Origin: CAYVQA01 sp045119035
Lineage (GTDB): Bacteria; Bacillota_I; Bacilli_A; ML615J-28; CAG-313
Reading direction: 5' to 3'
Length of the DNA stretch: 60,556 nt
Assembly: GCA_045119035.1 (NCBI GenBank)
Contig: JBGVCU010000066.1
Coordinates: forward strand, 1-60,556
Shown: piece by piece, positions 1 to 8,394 of the stretch
How positions within the stretch are numbered: the stretch's first letter is position 1
How the letters are laid out: the number at the start of each line of letters is the position of its first letter
Made by a program: the position numbers and the translations under genes
Notes under the pieces: generated by a model
Seen by the model: only the letters and a program-made list of their open reading frames with translations
Told to the model about the DNA's origin: nothing
The model's database searches: none

Positions 1-969
1 GGTCAGGGTCCAGCTTGGGCAAACTCATTGTTTGAAGATAATGCAGAGTATGGACTTGGTATGTATTTAGGTGTCAAACAAATGCGTAACAAACTAGTAG
101 ATATTATGAAAACCTTACTTGAAAAGCCAATTAATGAAGATGCCAAAATTGTCTTTAAAGAGTGGCTAGATAACAAAGAAGAAGGCGCAGTATCTCGCAT
201 GATAAGTGAAAAGGTATTACAAGCTATAAATAAGCTAGAAACAAAAGATGCCGAAGTGCAAGCATTACTCACAGCTCTTGAAGAGAAGAAAGATTATCTT
301 GTAAAACGTTCTGTATGGATGCTTGGTGGAGATGGTTGGTCTTATGATATCGGTTACGGTGGACTTGACCATGTTATTGCAAACCAAGAAGATGTTAACA
401 TCTTAGTACTTGATACAGAAGTTTACTCAAATACTGGTGGACAATCTTCTAAATCATCTCCAACAGCTTCAATCGCTAAATTTACAGCTGCTGGTAAATA
501 TGGTAAGAAAAAAGACCTTGCTGCAATTGCTATGAGTTATGGACATGTTTATGTTGCATATGTATCTCATGGTGCAAGCCAAGCTCAATTATTAAAAGCT
601 ATGCGTGAAGCAGAAAGCTACGATGGACCATCTATCGTTATCGCTTACTCTCCATGTATTAACCACGGTATTAAAGGTGGTATGGGTAAATCACAAGAAC
701 AAGCTAAACTTGCAGTTGATTGCGGATATTGGACATTATTAAGATATGATCCAAGACTTGCTGAAGAAGGTAAAAACCCACTTACAGTTGATTCTAAAGA
801 ACCTAACTGGGATTTATATGACAGTTTCTTAATGAGTGAAACTCGTTATGCTCAATTAAAAGCTATCAACCCTGAAGCTGCAGAAAGACTTCTTGAACTT
901 AACCAAAAAGAAGCTAAGAGAAGATATGCTTCTTATAAGAGAATGGAAACTTTAGATTTCAGTAAATAA
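1..969 (+). CDS. nifJ: Pyruvate:ferredoxin (flavodoxin) oxidoreductase, C-terminal part
   Basis: This is the 3' end of a gene that enters from the left edge. The frame is open from base 1 and reads GQGPAWANSLFEDNAEYGLG before the first internal ATG at 28, so that ATG is not the start. The protein oxidatively decarboxylates pyruvate to acetyl-CoA and reduces ferredoxin. The visible part is the domain that binds thiamine pyrophosphate: GDGWSYDIGYGGLDHV followed by NTEVYSNTGGQ-type residues (here DTEVYSNTGGQSSKSSPT, Mg/TPP loop). The C-terminal stretch GIKGGMGKSQEQAKLAV and the RLLELNQKEAKRRY tail are typical of the single-chain NifJ family. Codon use is rich in C-ending codons, as in highly expressed genes. 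Its last 243 coding bases plus terminator recur at 2408-2719. Confidence 0.97.
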   Translation, partial: GQGPAWANSLFEDNAEYGLGMYLGVKQMRNKLVDIMKTLLEKPINEDAKIVFKEWLDNKEEGAVSRMISEKVLQAINKLETKDAEVQALLTALEEKKDYLVKRSVWMLGGDGWSYDIGYGGLDHVIANQEDVNILVLDTEVYSNTGGQSSKSSPTASIAKFTAAGKYGKKKDLAAIAMSYGHVYVAYVSHGASQAQLLKAMREAESYDGPSIVIAYSPCINHGIKGGMGKSQEQAKLAVDCGYWTLLRYDPRLAEEGKNPLTVDSKEPNWDLYDSFLMSETRYAQLKAINPEAAERLLELNQKEAKRRYASYKRMETLDFSK

Positions 970-1038
970 TAACTGATTCTAAAATCTATTAATTAATTTG
1001 TAAAACTAGTGGCCTCTATTATAGAGGTCACTTTTTTA
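727..1038 (+). repeat. Long direct repeat, copy 1 (nifJ 3' end plus terminator)
   Basis: These 312 bp match 2408-2719 at a constant offset of 1681 with no gap and about nine mismatches (about 97% identity). Copy 1 belongs to the intact nifJ gene. Together the copies bracket the ATPase gene at 1169-2392. Confidence 0.95.
1008..1038 (+). terminator. Intrinsic terminator of nifJ
   Basis: An 11-bp stem (AGTGGCCTCTA with TAGAGGTCACT, one G-T pair) with a TTA loop is followed by six T. It lies 38 bases after the nifJ stop and is duplicated at 2689-2719. Confidence 0.9.
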
Positions 1039-1102
1039 TATAAAAAAAGTAATAACAATATTAAACTGCAAATAATATATATAGAAAACACAAAATTCTT
1101 TA

Positions 1103-1138
1103 TTTGGAAAAATTCAAAAAAATTGCATTTTTTCCAAA
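1103..1138 (+). promoter_or_regulatory. Inverted repeat over the ATPase promoter, possible operator
   Basis: Two perfect 10-bp arms, TTTGGAAAAA (1103-1112) and TTTTTCCAAA (1129-1138), lie around the -35 box of the promoter at 1123-1151. The position suggests a repressor site, perhaps autoregulatory. A chance AT-rich palindrome cannot be excluded. Confidence 0.4.
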
Positions 1139-1151
1139 CATTTGTTATAAT
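1123..1151 (+). promoter_or_regulatory. Sigma-A type promoter for the AAA/DUF4143 gene
   Basis: TTGCAT (1123-1128), a 17-bp spacer and TATAAT (1146-1151). The ATG at 1169 has a GAGGTGAT ribosome site directly upstream, so the leader is short. Confidence 0.75.
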
Positions 1152-1168
1152 TAATTCGAGGTGATTAT

Positions 1169-2392
1169 ATGCTTATTTCGAGAGAAAAGTATTTAAGTAA
1201 AATACGTCCATTTTATGATTTAGATATTATAAAAGTAATAATTGGATCAAGAAGAAGTGGTAAATCAAAAATTCTTGAATTGATTCAAAATGAGCTAATA
1301 CAAAATAATGTCGCTAAAGATCATATAATTTATATGAATTTTGAAAATCTAGAATATGAAGATATTTTTGATTATAAATCTTTAAATAACTATATAATGT
1401 CAAAAATTCAACAAGGAAAGTATTATTTGTTTTTTGATGAAATTCAACATGTGAAAAATTTTGAAAAAGCAATCAATTCATTTCGAGTAACATTCGATTG
1501 TTCAATATTTATTACCGGATCTAATTCAAAGTTGTTATCTTCAGAAATTAGTACACTATTAACCGGAAGAATAATGGAATTTACAATTTATCCTTTTTCG
1601 TATGATGAAAGTATTGAATATAGAAAAATTCATAAAATAAATATTCCAGAAAATTCTTTTTATGATTATTTAAAACTTGGAGGATATCCTTTTAGATTTA
1701 ATTTAACAAGCGAACAAGACGTAAAAGCATATTTAGAGGAATTATATAGTAATATTTTTGAAAAAGATATTTATTCAAGAGATTTAGTGTTAGAAAAAGA
1801 AAAGTTCAATAAAGTTAGCCAATATATATTGCTTAACGCAGGGTGTGATTTTAACCCAGAAACTATATACAATTATTTAAAATCAAATAATAAAGGTAAA
1901 GAATATTGTTCGTTAAGTTCAATATATAATTATATTGAAAAACTGGAGAAATCGTTTATTATAAAAAGAATAAATAGATATAATATTTCTGGAAAAGAAA
2001 TCCTTAAATCAAATCCAAAGTACTATGCAATTGATAATGGATTTAGAACTATAAAATCAAATTCAAATAATTATAATAGGGGAAAATCTTTAGAAAATTT
2101 AGTTTGTATTGAACTTCTTAGTAGAGGATATAATGTGTATGTTGGTAAAACATATAAAGGAGAAGTTGATTTTGTTGCTGTGAAAAATGGCAAAAAATGT
2201 TTTATTCAAGTATCATATATAATGGAAAGCGAAGAAACTATAAATAGAGAGTTTTCAGCTTTTAGTCCTATTAAAGATGCTTCCCCGAAATATGTTATTA
2301 GTCTTGATAAAATTGATATGTCTAGAAACGGAATTACTCATATTAATTTGATAGATTTTTTAGAAGGAAAAATAGATTTATTTCTGTCATAA
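1169..2392 (+). CDS. AAA ATPase with C-terminal DUF4143-type domain
   Basis: 407 aa, the length usual for the COG1373 (AAA_14 + DUF4143) family. The Walker A motif is GSRRSGKS near residue 27. The Walker B is YYLFFDEIQ (around residues 87-95), followed by a sensor-like IFITGSNSKLL, then LLTGR. The C-terminal half carries the nuclease-like signature EVDFVA with FIQVSY downstream. This is the DUF4143 region, which resembles PD-(D/E)xK folds, so an enzymatic role on DNA is possible but unproven. Members are frequent in anaerobes and are often accessory or defence-like genes. The gene has its own promoter and stands alone between two copies of the nifJ 3' end, which marks it as acquired cargo. 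The start is set by GAGGTGAT 6 bases upstream of the ATG. Confidence 0.88.
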   Translation: MLISREKYLSKIRPFYDLDIIKVIIGSRRSGKSKILELIQNELIQNNVAKDHIIYMNFENLEYEDIFDYKSLNNYIMSKIQQGKYYLFFDEIQHVKNFEKAINSFRVTFDCSIFITGSNSKLLSSEISTLLTGRIMEFTIYPFSYDESIEYRKIHKINIPENSFYDYLKLGGYPFRFNLTSEQDVKAYLEELYSNIFEKDIYSRDLVLEKEKFNKVSQYILLNAGCDFNPETIYNYLKSNNKGKEYCSLSSIYNYIEKLEKSFIIKRINRYNISGKEILKSNPKYYAIDNGFRTIKSNSNNYNRGKSLENLVCIELLSRGYNVYVGKTYKGEVDFVAVKNGKKCFIQVSYIMESEETINREFSAFSPIKDASPKYVISLDKIDMSRNGITHINLIDFLEGKIDLFLS

Positions 2393-2407
2393 AATCTAAA
2401 CTTTTGG

Positions 2408-2650
2408 TATTGGCCATTATTAAGATATGATCCAAGACTTGCTGAAGAAGGTAAAAACCCACTTACAGTTGATTCTAAAGAACCTAACTGGGATTTATAT
2501 AACAATTCCTTAATGAGTGAAACGCATTTTGCTCAATTAAAAGCTATCAACCCTGAAGCTGCAGAAAGACTGCTTGAACTTAACCAAAAAGAAGCTAAGA
2601 GAAGATATGCATCTTATAAGAGAATGGAAACTTTAGATTTCAGTAAATAA
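2408..2650 (+). pseudogene. Truncated nifJ 3' fragment
   Basis: This encodes only the last 80 or so residues of NifJ, in frame to the same TAA, without start codon, ribosome site or the cofactor domain. Several substitutions change the protein relative to the intact copy (for example YDSFL to YNNSL, and ETRYA to ETHFA), consistent with relaxed selection. It carries a copy of the nifJ terminator, which would end transcription from the ATPase gene. Confidence 0.93.
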
Positions 2651-2688
2651 TAACTGATTCTAAAATCTATTAATTAATTTGTAAAACT

Positions 2689-2719
2689 AGTGGCCTCTAT
2701 TATAGAGGTCACTTTTTTA
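2689..2719 (+). terminator. Duplicated nifJ terminator, now downstream of the ATPase gene
   Basis: Same 11-bp stem, TTA loop and T6 tract as at 1008-1038. Confidence 0.85.
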
Positions 2720-2758
2720 ATTATAAGTATATATAAAAAGGAAAAATTTACGCAACAC

Positions 2759-2811
2759 TTAAGCAAGATTTAAGCAAGATAAAAGAAGAAAATCTATAAA
2801 TATGTTATAAT
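2759..2811 (+). promoter_or_regulatory. Fic gene promoter region with tandem 11-bp repeat
   Basis: TTAAGCAAGAT occurs twice head to tail (2759-2769 and 2770-2780), followed by a clear -10 box TATAAT (2806-2811). No good -35 box is seen at the expected spacing. The direct repeat may be an activator or repressor site replacing it. An AGGAG ribosome site at 2817-2821 precedes the ATG at 2830. Confidence 0.5.
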
Positions 2812-2829
2812 ATATTAGGAGTTGATAAT

Positions 2830-3813
2830 ATGTATAAACCACCTTTTGATATTACTATTAATATGTTAAGGTATTGTATATCAATTACTGAAAAAATAAG
2901 TAAAATATCTTCTTTTGAAAAACTCGAAAAACTTTCTATTTTAAGAAAAAATAATAAAATTAAATCAGTTCATTATTCACTTCAAATTGAAGCTAACTCT
3001 CTTACGTTAGATGAAGTAAAAGATGTTATTAATGGAAAAAAAGTTCTTGGACCTTTAAAAGAAATTCAAGAAGTAAAAAATGCATATAAAGCATATAGTA
3101 TGATTAATCAATTTGATTGTTATTCACTGGATGATTTACTAGTATCACACAGTATAATAACAAATATGATAGAAGATTCATCTGGAAAATTTAGAAAACA
3201 CGCGGAAGGTGTATTTGATGGAGCGAAAGTTTTATTTATTGCACCTCCACATGATTTAGTACCTCAGTTAATGTATGACTTATTTGACTGGCTAAATAAT
3301 GATGAAGAAACTCCTTTATTAATTAAGTCATGTGTGTTTCATTATGAATTAGTATTTATCCATCCTTTTAGTGATGGAAATGGTAGAGTTGCAAGATTCT
3401 GGCAAACACTACTTCTTATGAAATGGAAGTCTATTTTTGAATATATTCCTATTGAAACATATATTAAAAAGTATCAGGATATATATTATGAAAGAATCGA
3501 TTACTCTCATCATACTGGTACATCCAATGCTTTTATTGAATTTATGCTAAAAATCATTGATGAAACATTAGACCAAATAATTATTGATCTAAATAAAGAA
3601 TCTATAACTATTTCATATCAAATAAATAAGTTATTAACAGTTATGGAAAAAGATATATTTTATTCAGCTAATGAATTAATGATTTTATTAAATATAAAAT
3701 CAAAGGAAACACTTAGAAATAGTTATTTAAATAAAGCAATTAGTAATGGCTTAATAGAAATGATGTTACCTGATAAACCAAATAGTAAAAATCAAAAATA
3801 TATAAAAAAATAA
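2830..3813 (+). CDS. Fic family protein, class II type, with C-terminal winged helix
   Basis: 327 aa. The Fic active-site motif HPFSDGNGRVAR spans residues 178-189, with the catalytic His and the GNGR anion site intact, so transfer of AMP (or another phosphate-linked group) to a target protein is expected. An N-terminal SLQIEANSLT segment (residues 50-59) matches the inhibitory helix (S/T)xxxE(G/N) of class II Fic proteins, with Ala in place of Gly/Asn after the Glu. The last 70 residues (YSANELMILLNI, SYLNKAISNGLIE) look like a winged-helix DNA-binding or adaptor domain, common in this subgroup. The gene is monocistronic and has its own terminator. Target unknown. Confidence 0.9.
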   Translation: MYKPPFDITINMLRYCISITEKISKISSFEKLEKLSILRKNNKIKSVHYSLQIEANSLTLDEVKDVINGKKVLGPLKEIQEVKNAYKAYSMINQFDCYSLDDLLVSHSIITNMIEDSSGKFRKHAEGVFDGAKVLFIAPPHDLVPQLMYDLFDWLNNDEETPLLIKSCVFHYELVFIHPFSDGNGRVARFWQTLLLMKWKSIFEYIPIETYIKKYQDIYYERIDYSHHTGTSNAFIEFMLKIIDETLDQIIIDLNKESITISYQINKLLTVMEKDIFYSANELMILLNIKSKETLRNSYLNKAISNGLIEMMLPDKPNSKNQKYIKK

Positions 3814-3814
3814 A

Positions 3815-3835
3815 AAAGACCTCTAAGGTCTTTTT
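3815..3835 (+). terminator. Terminator after the Fic gene
   Basis: Stem AAAGACCT (3815-3822) pairs with AGGTCTTT (3826-3833), ending in T6. Confidence 0.85.
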
Positions 3836-4055
3836 TAATTTAGTCTATAAATATACACTTTTGTGAACTTAATTTATATTTTAATATATACTTAATTATA
3901 CCATATATTTATCAATTTTTAGATAAAAAATGCTTGAAATCAATAAATTTCTTAAATAACAGTGCCTTATCAAAAAATTACTCCTTGTTTGTTAAAGTGT
4001 ACTTTTATATATAATTAAATATACAATAATATTTATATTTATTAAGAGGTGTTAA

Positions 4056-4580
4056 ATGGAAAAAAATTATTTTAAGAAAATGAAAGAACCAATCAATTAT
4101 CTTGAAGATGCAATTTCTATCAAAAAAGAAACTAAATTGTATTTAATTATTAGTATAGTTTTATTTTTAGTTTTCGGAATTTTTTCTGGGATTATTGAAA
4201 GTATTAGTGTATTATTTACATTATTAGCGATGGTTTCTTTTGCTGCAATTATATATTTTGTTATAATGATGATAAAAATTAAATCAAGAATTATGGATTT
4301 AGCTCTTGTTACATGTTGTTGTGGTCGTAAATATACAAAAGATGGAGAAATTAAATGGCGTGAACTTTCTCATTATTGGGCAAATAGCAATGATCGTGCT
4401 GAGTCATCATTAATGGTTAGGGTTGAATTTGTATGTACTTGTTCTGAATGCGGTGAAGAAAAAACAGTTATTAAAGCTATTCCGTGTGGTAAATTATACG
4501 ATGGTGTAAGAAGCGAAGATTGCACAAAATCAACAGAAGAAGGTGTCAATAAATATTTAGACAATTTACTAGACGAATAA
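4056..4580 (+). CDS. Small two-helix membrane protein with Cys-rich cytoplasmic or external domain
   Basis: 174 aa, not recognised. Two hydrophobic helices lie at about residues 27-49 and 52-75. The soluble tail has two cysteine knuckles, TCCCGRKY (Cys 87-89) and CTCSECGEE (Cys 127, 129, 132), about 38 residues apart. This resembles a split zinc ribbon, so metal binding is likely. The start is set by GAGGTG 5 bases upstream of the ATG. The 240 bases between the Fic terminator and this gene are very AT-rich and hold no other reading frame. There is no neighbour in the same operon. Confidence 0.75.
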   Translation: MEKNYFKKMKEPINYLEDAISIKKETKLYLIISIVLFLVFGIFSGIIESISVLFTLLAMVSFAAIIYFVIMMIKIKSRIMDLALVTCCCGRKYTKDGEIKWRELSHYWANSNDRAESSLMVRVEFVCTCSECGEEKTVIKAIPCGKLYDGVRSEDCTKSTEEGVNKYLDNLLDE

Positions 4581-4741
4581 AAAAAGTAAGAATTAAAAAT
4601 TATATTTATATCACAAGGATTATTAAATAACGTAGTTGGTATAATCGATTTAACAAACGTCAAATTTGTGATGATGGCGGAAATAATTCGCAAGTAAAAA
4701 ATACGATTTCTATTTAAAAGGAATTAAGTATTAAAATAATT
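4581..4741 (+). other. Possible decayed coding remnant
   Basis: No start codon. Two overlapping frames between 4605 and 4717 have protein-like composition (for example NRFNKRQICDDGGNNSQVK ending at TAA). This suggests a frameshifted fragment, but nothing identifies the parent gene. Confidence 0.25.
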
Positions 4742-4769
4742 TCTCCCTACTTTTGTAGGGAGATTTTTT
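4742..4769 (+). terminator. Strong intrinsic terminator before the suf operon
   Basis: Perfect 9-bp stem TCTCCCTAC / GTAGGGAGA with a TTTT loop and T6 tail. It separates the preceding transcript from the next promoter. Confidence 0.92.
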
Positions 4770-4806
4770 CAATTCTTTAATATAAAATATACGATTACTT
4801 ATTTAT

Positions 4807-4835
4807 TTGATATTTTTTATAAAATATGTTATAAT
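4807..4835 (+). promoter_or_regulatory. Promoter of the apbE-suf operon
   Basis: TTGATA (4807-4812), a 17-bp spacer and TATAAT (4830-4835). It is the only good promoter before the run of seven closely packed plus-strand genes from 4883 to 12396. Confidence 0.8.
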
Positions 4836-4882
4836 AAATAATTGATGTGTATATCAAAAATATAAATGAAGGAGGTCAGTTT

Positions 4883-5671
4883 ATGAAGAAAAATATGACT
4901 GAACAAGAATTCTTAGATCATAGTTTAAGACATAATAGACCAAATATTGTGTTTCCTATTCTTAGCACTTTATTTTCAATAGGATTATTAGTAGGTTTAA
5001 TTATTTTATTTGTTAAACAAGATATTCAAATTGGTTTCTTTATTTTTGGCTTGCTTATTTTATTACTAATGCCAATTAGTAGTTGGTATACAAATTATTT
5101 TGGAAGAATTAAAAATCAACAAAAAATACATGATTATCAAGATGAAACAGAAATGTTAGTTAATTTCGCTAAAAGACTAAAGGGTTTTAAGATGATTGAA
5201 ATTAATGAAGAAAATAAACTTGATTTTGATATTGTATTTGATGATGATACTGTATTGGAAAAAGTTACATATGATAGTGAAAAATGCTTATTAAGCAATG
5301 GTTCTTTAACTGGGACATTAATAACAATTGGTGTAAATTTTTCAGGTTTACTTGTAAATCCTAAAACCAAAAAAGTTATTAATGTATCTGGATTATTACC
5401 AAAATCAATTTGGTATAGAAGAAAATTAACTATTCCTGAAGCAAATAAAGGTTATATATATGTAAATCATCAAGATATAGCTAATTATACAATTATGAAA
5501 GCTTTAAAAGATGAATCTTCATTTTATGATACAAAATCAGGTTGGCTTTGTATTGGAAACAAAAAATTAGTAAAAAATACTACTAATGTTCAAGTAATGG
5601 AAAATGTAATAGTAGTATTTGAAAATAAAGAATTGAAATCATTATGGATTAATGTAGGAGCTAATCTATAA
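4883..5671 (+). CDS. Membrane protein of unknown function, first gene of suf operon
   Basis: 262 aa from the ATG at 4883, which has GGAGG 7 bases upstream. An in-frame ATG at 4847 lies at the predicted transcription start and has no ribosome site, so it was rejected. Two hydrophobic helices (about residues 22-43 and 48-66) are followed by a soluble domain of about 190 residues rich in beta-prone segments. No family was recognised. It ends 15 bases before apbE, so it is probably co-transcribed with the ApbE and Fe-S assembly genes. A role in redox or cofactor maturation at the membrane is only inferred from that context. Confidence 0.8.
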   Translation: MKKNMTEQEFLDHSLRHNRPNIVFPILSTLFSIGLLVGLIILFVKQDIQIGFFIFGLLILLLMPISSWYTNYFGRIKNQQKIHDYQDETEMLVNFAKRLKGFKMIEINEENKLDFDIVFDDDTVLEKVTYDSEKCLLSNGSLTGTLITIGVNFSGLLVNPKTKKVINVSGLLPKSIWYRRKLTIPEANKGYIYVNHQDIANYTIMKALKDESSFYDTKSGWLCIGNKKLVKNTTNVQVMENVIVVFENKELKSLWINVGANL

Positions 5672-5686
5672 TAGAAAGGAATTTCT

Positions 5687-6826
5687 ATGCGTTTAAAATT
5701 TATTAAACAATTAATTTTAATAATTCTACCATGTTTGTTAATTTGCCTAGTAGGGTGTAGAACAGATGAAGTTGAGCCAGACTATGTTATTAAAAAATAT
5801 GCATACTATGGATATTTAAATACAAACAGTAGTGTAACAGTTCAATTTGATAAAAATGTTATATCTGAAGAAGATATGAAAAGAAAAATGAATAATGTTG
5901 ATCAAATCTTACTTAATATTGAAAAAGATTTTTCAATGAAGAAGACAATCTTTATGGATGAACCATCATTATTAATGAAATTAAATGATACAAGTGGTAG
6001 ATTAGATGAAAATAATAATCAAATCTATACAAAAGTTAATCAACGTTTTTTAAATATGTTAAAGACTTCTATTGAAGTATCAGAACTACTTAATGGATCT
6101 TTTGATGTAACTATTGGTCCACTTACAAAACTATGGAATATATCTGAACAAGTTGGATATGATCCAATGTTTGTTAAAATTCCAACAAATGAACAAATTA
6201 ATGAAAAACTAGAACTAGTTAATTACAAATATATCTTAATTGATGAAACTAACTTACAAGTTGCTCTTCCTTTAGAAGGAATGGAAATTGATTTTGGAGC
6301 AATCGCAAAAGGATATGCTGCAGATTGTGTTTTAGAATATATGAAGACACTTCCAATTGAAGTTGTTTTAATAGATTTAGGTGGGAATATATATACTTAT
6401 GGAGATAGTCCAACAACATCTCAATCAATTGGTATTAGAAATCCATTCTATAATAATGATACTACACAACCATATCAATTAATGAGTGCTGATATTAGAG
6501 ATGTATCTATTGTTACATCTGGTACATATGAAAGATATGTTGAAAAAGACGATGTAATTTATCATCACTTATTAAATCCAAAAACAGGATATCCGTTTGA
6601 TAATGAAATATATTCTGTTACAATTATTGGCCCATCTTCAATGTATTGTGATGCTATTGCAACTGGTATATATGGATTAGGTCTAGAAGAAGGAATTAAT
6701 AAAATAAATGAAATAGAAGGATATAGTGCTATTTTCGTTACAACAGATAAAAAAGTATACCTTACTAAAGGATTAGATTTTAAACCTGAAAAAGGTACAG
6801 ATGATTTTACTTTTATTTTTAGTTAG
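5687..6826 (+). CDS. apbE: FAD:protein FMN transferase lipoprotein (ApbE)
   Basis: 379 aa with a lipoprotein signal: hydrophobic segment 7-22, then LVGC with Cys24 as the lipidation site. ApbE attaches FMN covalently to Thr residues of extracytoplasmic flavoproteins, using FAD. Family motifs in order: SELLNGSFDVTIGPL, then IDFGAIAKGYAAD, then VLIDLGGNIYTYG, then SIVTSGTYERY, HHLLNPKTGYP, and DAIATGIYGLG. The Mg-binding Asp of the last motif is present. The AAAGGAA site upstream sets the start. It sits 9 bases before sufC, an unusual partnership that may couple flavin and Fe-S loading of the same redox enzymes. No NqrC/RnfG-type acceptor is seen in the window. Confidence 0.95.
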   Translation: MRLKFIKQLILIILPCLLICLVGCRTDEVEPDYVIKKYAYYGYLNTNSSVTVQFDKNVISEEDMKRKMNNVDQILLNIEKDFSMKKTIFMDEPSLLMKLNDTSGRLDENNNQIYTKVNQRFLNMLKTSIEVSELLNGSFDVTIGPLTKLWNISEQVGYDPMFVKIPTNEQINEKLELVNYKYILIDETNLQVALPLEGMEIDFGAIAKGYAADCVLEYMKTLPIEVVLIDLGGNIYTYGDSPTTSQSIGIRNPFYNNDTTQPYQLMSADIRDVSIVTSGTYERYVEKDDVIYHHLLNPKTGYPFDNEIYSVTIIGPSSMYCDAIATGIYGLGLEEGINKINEIEGYSAIFVTTDKKVYLTKGLDFKPEKGTDDFTFIFS

Positions 6827-6835
6827 AGGTTTTAT

Positions 6836-7657
6836 ATGAGTAAATTACAAATAATTGATTTACACGTTGAAGTTGAAGGAAAAGAAATTTTAAAAGGTGT
6901 AAATTTAGAAATGAATACAGGAGAGTTCCATGTAATTATGGGACCTAATGGTACTGGAAAATCTACTCTTGTTTCAACAATTATGGGACATTATAAATAT
7001 AATGTTACTAAAGGACAAATTTTACTTGATGGTGAAGATGTTCTTTCTATGAGTGTTGATGAAAGAAGTAGAAAAGGATTATTCCTTGCTATGCAATATC
7101 CAAGCGAAATAAGCGGTGTAACTAATGCTGATTTTATTAAAACAGCAATGCAAGCAAGACTTAATGAAGGAGAACATATTTCTTTATTTAAATTCATTAA
7201 ATCTTTAGATAAAGCAGTTACAGAACTTAAAATGAGAGAAGATTTACCTCATAGATATGTAAATGAAGGTTTCTCTGGTGGAGAAAAGAAACGTAATGAA
7301 ATTTTACAAATGAAATTACTTAAACCAAAATTTGCAATGCTTGACGAAATTGACTCAGGACTTGATGTTGATGCTTTAAGAATAGTAGGGGAAAATGTTA
7401 ACCAAATGAAATCAGCTGATTTTGGTGCATTAATTATTACACACTATGAAAGATTACTTGATTATTTAGATACTGATTATGTTCATGTATTTATTAATGG
7501 TAAAGTAGTTACATCAGGAACAAAAGAATTAATTACAAAAATAGATCAATATGGATATGATTGGATCAAAGAAGAATTAGGTATTGAAGTTGAAACTGAA
7601 GAAGTTAAAGTAGTTTCTTTAGGTACTTGTGCAGTAAAAACTGGATTAGGTAAATAA
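6836..7657 (+). CDS. sufC: Fe-S cluster assembly ATPase SufC
   Basis: 273 aa ABC ATPase of the SufBCD scaffold complex. Walker A is GPNGTGKST (36-44), the SufC-type signature is FSGGEKKR (146-153), and Walker B is FAMLDEIDSGLD (166-177). ATP hydrolysis drives rearrangement of the SufB-SufD heterodimer during cluster assembly. It is about 20 residues longer than typical SufC because of a C-terminal extension (from about residue 250) containing a Cys. It is followed directly by sufD, with the ATG three bases after the stop. Confidence 0.97.
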   Translation: MSKLQIIDLHVEVEGKEILKGVNLEMNTGEFHVIMGPNGTGKSTLVSTIMGHYKYNVTKGQILLDGEDVLSMSVDERSRKGLFLAMQYPSEISGVTNADFIKTAMQARLNEGEHISLFKFIKSLDKAVTELKMREDLPHRYVNEGFSGGEKKRNEILQMKLLKPKFAMLDEIDSGLDVDALRIVGENVNQMKSADFGALIITHYERLLDYLDTDYVHVFINGKVVTSGTKELITKIDQYGYDWIKEELGIEVETEEVKVVSLGTCAVKTGLGK

Positions 7658-7660
7658 TAG

Positions 7661-8377
7661 ATGAAAACATATCAATTATTAGATATTGAAAACTTCACAA
7701 TTTCAACAGATGATAATTATTTGATTTCTAATAAAACAAAAAATATCTTAGTTAAAAGTGGAGTTTCAACAAATTTATTAACATATAATAAAATAGATTC
7801 ATTAGATATTAATATTACTATTGAAAAAGATGCTACAGTTAATTTGTATCAAGTAGTTCAAAATATGGATAATACAAATATTAATGAAACTATTTATTTA
7901 AATGAAACAGGGGCTACATTTAATACAATCGTAGTTTTACTTGGTCTAAAAGAAAGTGTAATTAATAGTGATATTAAGGTATATCACAATACAAATCATA
8001 CTAATAGTGATTTAAAAGTATATGCAGTTATTAAAGATGAAGCTAAAATTAATTTAGATAATAATGCATACATTAAGAAAAATTCTTATCAAAGCAAAGC
8101 ATATCAAGGTGCAAAAGGATTAAGCCTTTCTAAAAAAGGAAGAATTCTAGTAAATCCAAATCTATTTATTGATGAATATGATGTTATGGCTTCACACGGT
8201 GTAGCCATGGGTTCACTTAATATGGATGATTTATTCTATTTAATGAGTAGAGGATTAACAAAAGAAGAAGCAAGTCAAATTGTTATAATGGGATTTATTG
8301 AACCAATCCTAGTTGCAATTGATAATGAAGAAATTACAAATATTATAAGAAATAACTTTAAAGAAAATTTAAAATAA
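7661..8377 (+). CDS. sufD: Fe-S cluster assembly protein SufD (short form)
   Basis: 238 aa, clearly shorter than common SufD (400 or more). The beta-helix core and the conserved C-terminal block remain: VMASHGVAMGSLN, LFYLMSRGLTKEEA, VIMGFIEPIL. The N-terminal helical domain of classical SufD is missing. It partners SufB and SufC in the scaffold complex. The short form is not a truncation artefact: the ATG follows sufC by three bases and the frame is intact. The ribosome site is weak, so translational coupling to sufC is likely. Confidence 0.93.
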   Translation: MKTYQLLDIENFTISTDDNYLISNKTKNILVKSGVSTNLLTYNKIDSLDINITIEKDATVNLYQVVQNMDNTNINETIYLNETGATFNTIVVLLGLKESVINSDIKVYHNTNHTNSDLKVYAVIKDEAKINLDNNAYIKKNSYQSKAYQGAKGLSLSKKGRILVNPNLFIDEYDVMASHGVAMGSLNMDDLFYLMSRGLTKEEASQIVIMGFIEPILVAIDNEEITNIIRNNFKENLK

Positions 8378-8394
8378 AAGGAGTTGATTAAAAC

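Larger units (their letters stand above)
2408..2719 (+). repeat. Long direct repeat, copy 2 (nifJ 3' end plus terminator)
   Basis: Second copy of 727-1038. Homology begins at TATTGG (2408) and ends in the T-run of the terminator (2719), with sharp edges on both sides. Only 15 bases separate it from the ATPase stop. Confidence 0.95.

Noticed and set aside
4373..4693. 106-codon minus-strand frame
   Set aside because: Opposite to a well-supported gene (4056-4580) and without ribosome site or protein-like composition.
7661..8377. sufD as a truncated pseudogene
   Set aside because: It is short, but the frame is intact, the C-terminal SufB/SufD block is conserved and spacing to both neighbours is normal, so a short functional form is more likely.
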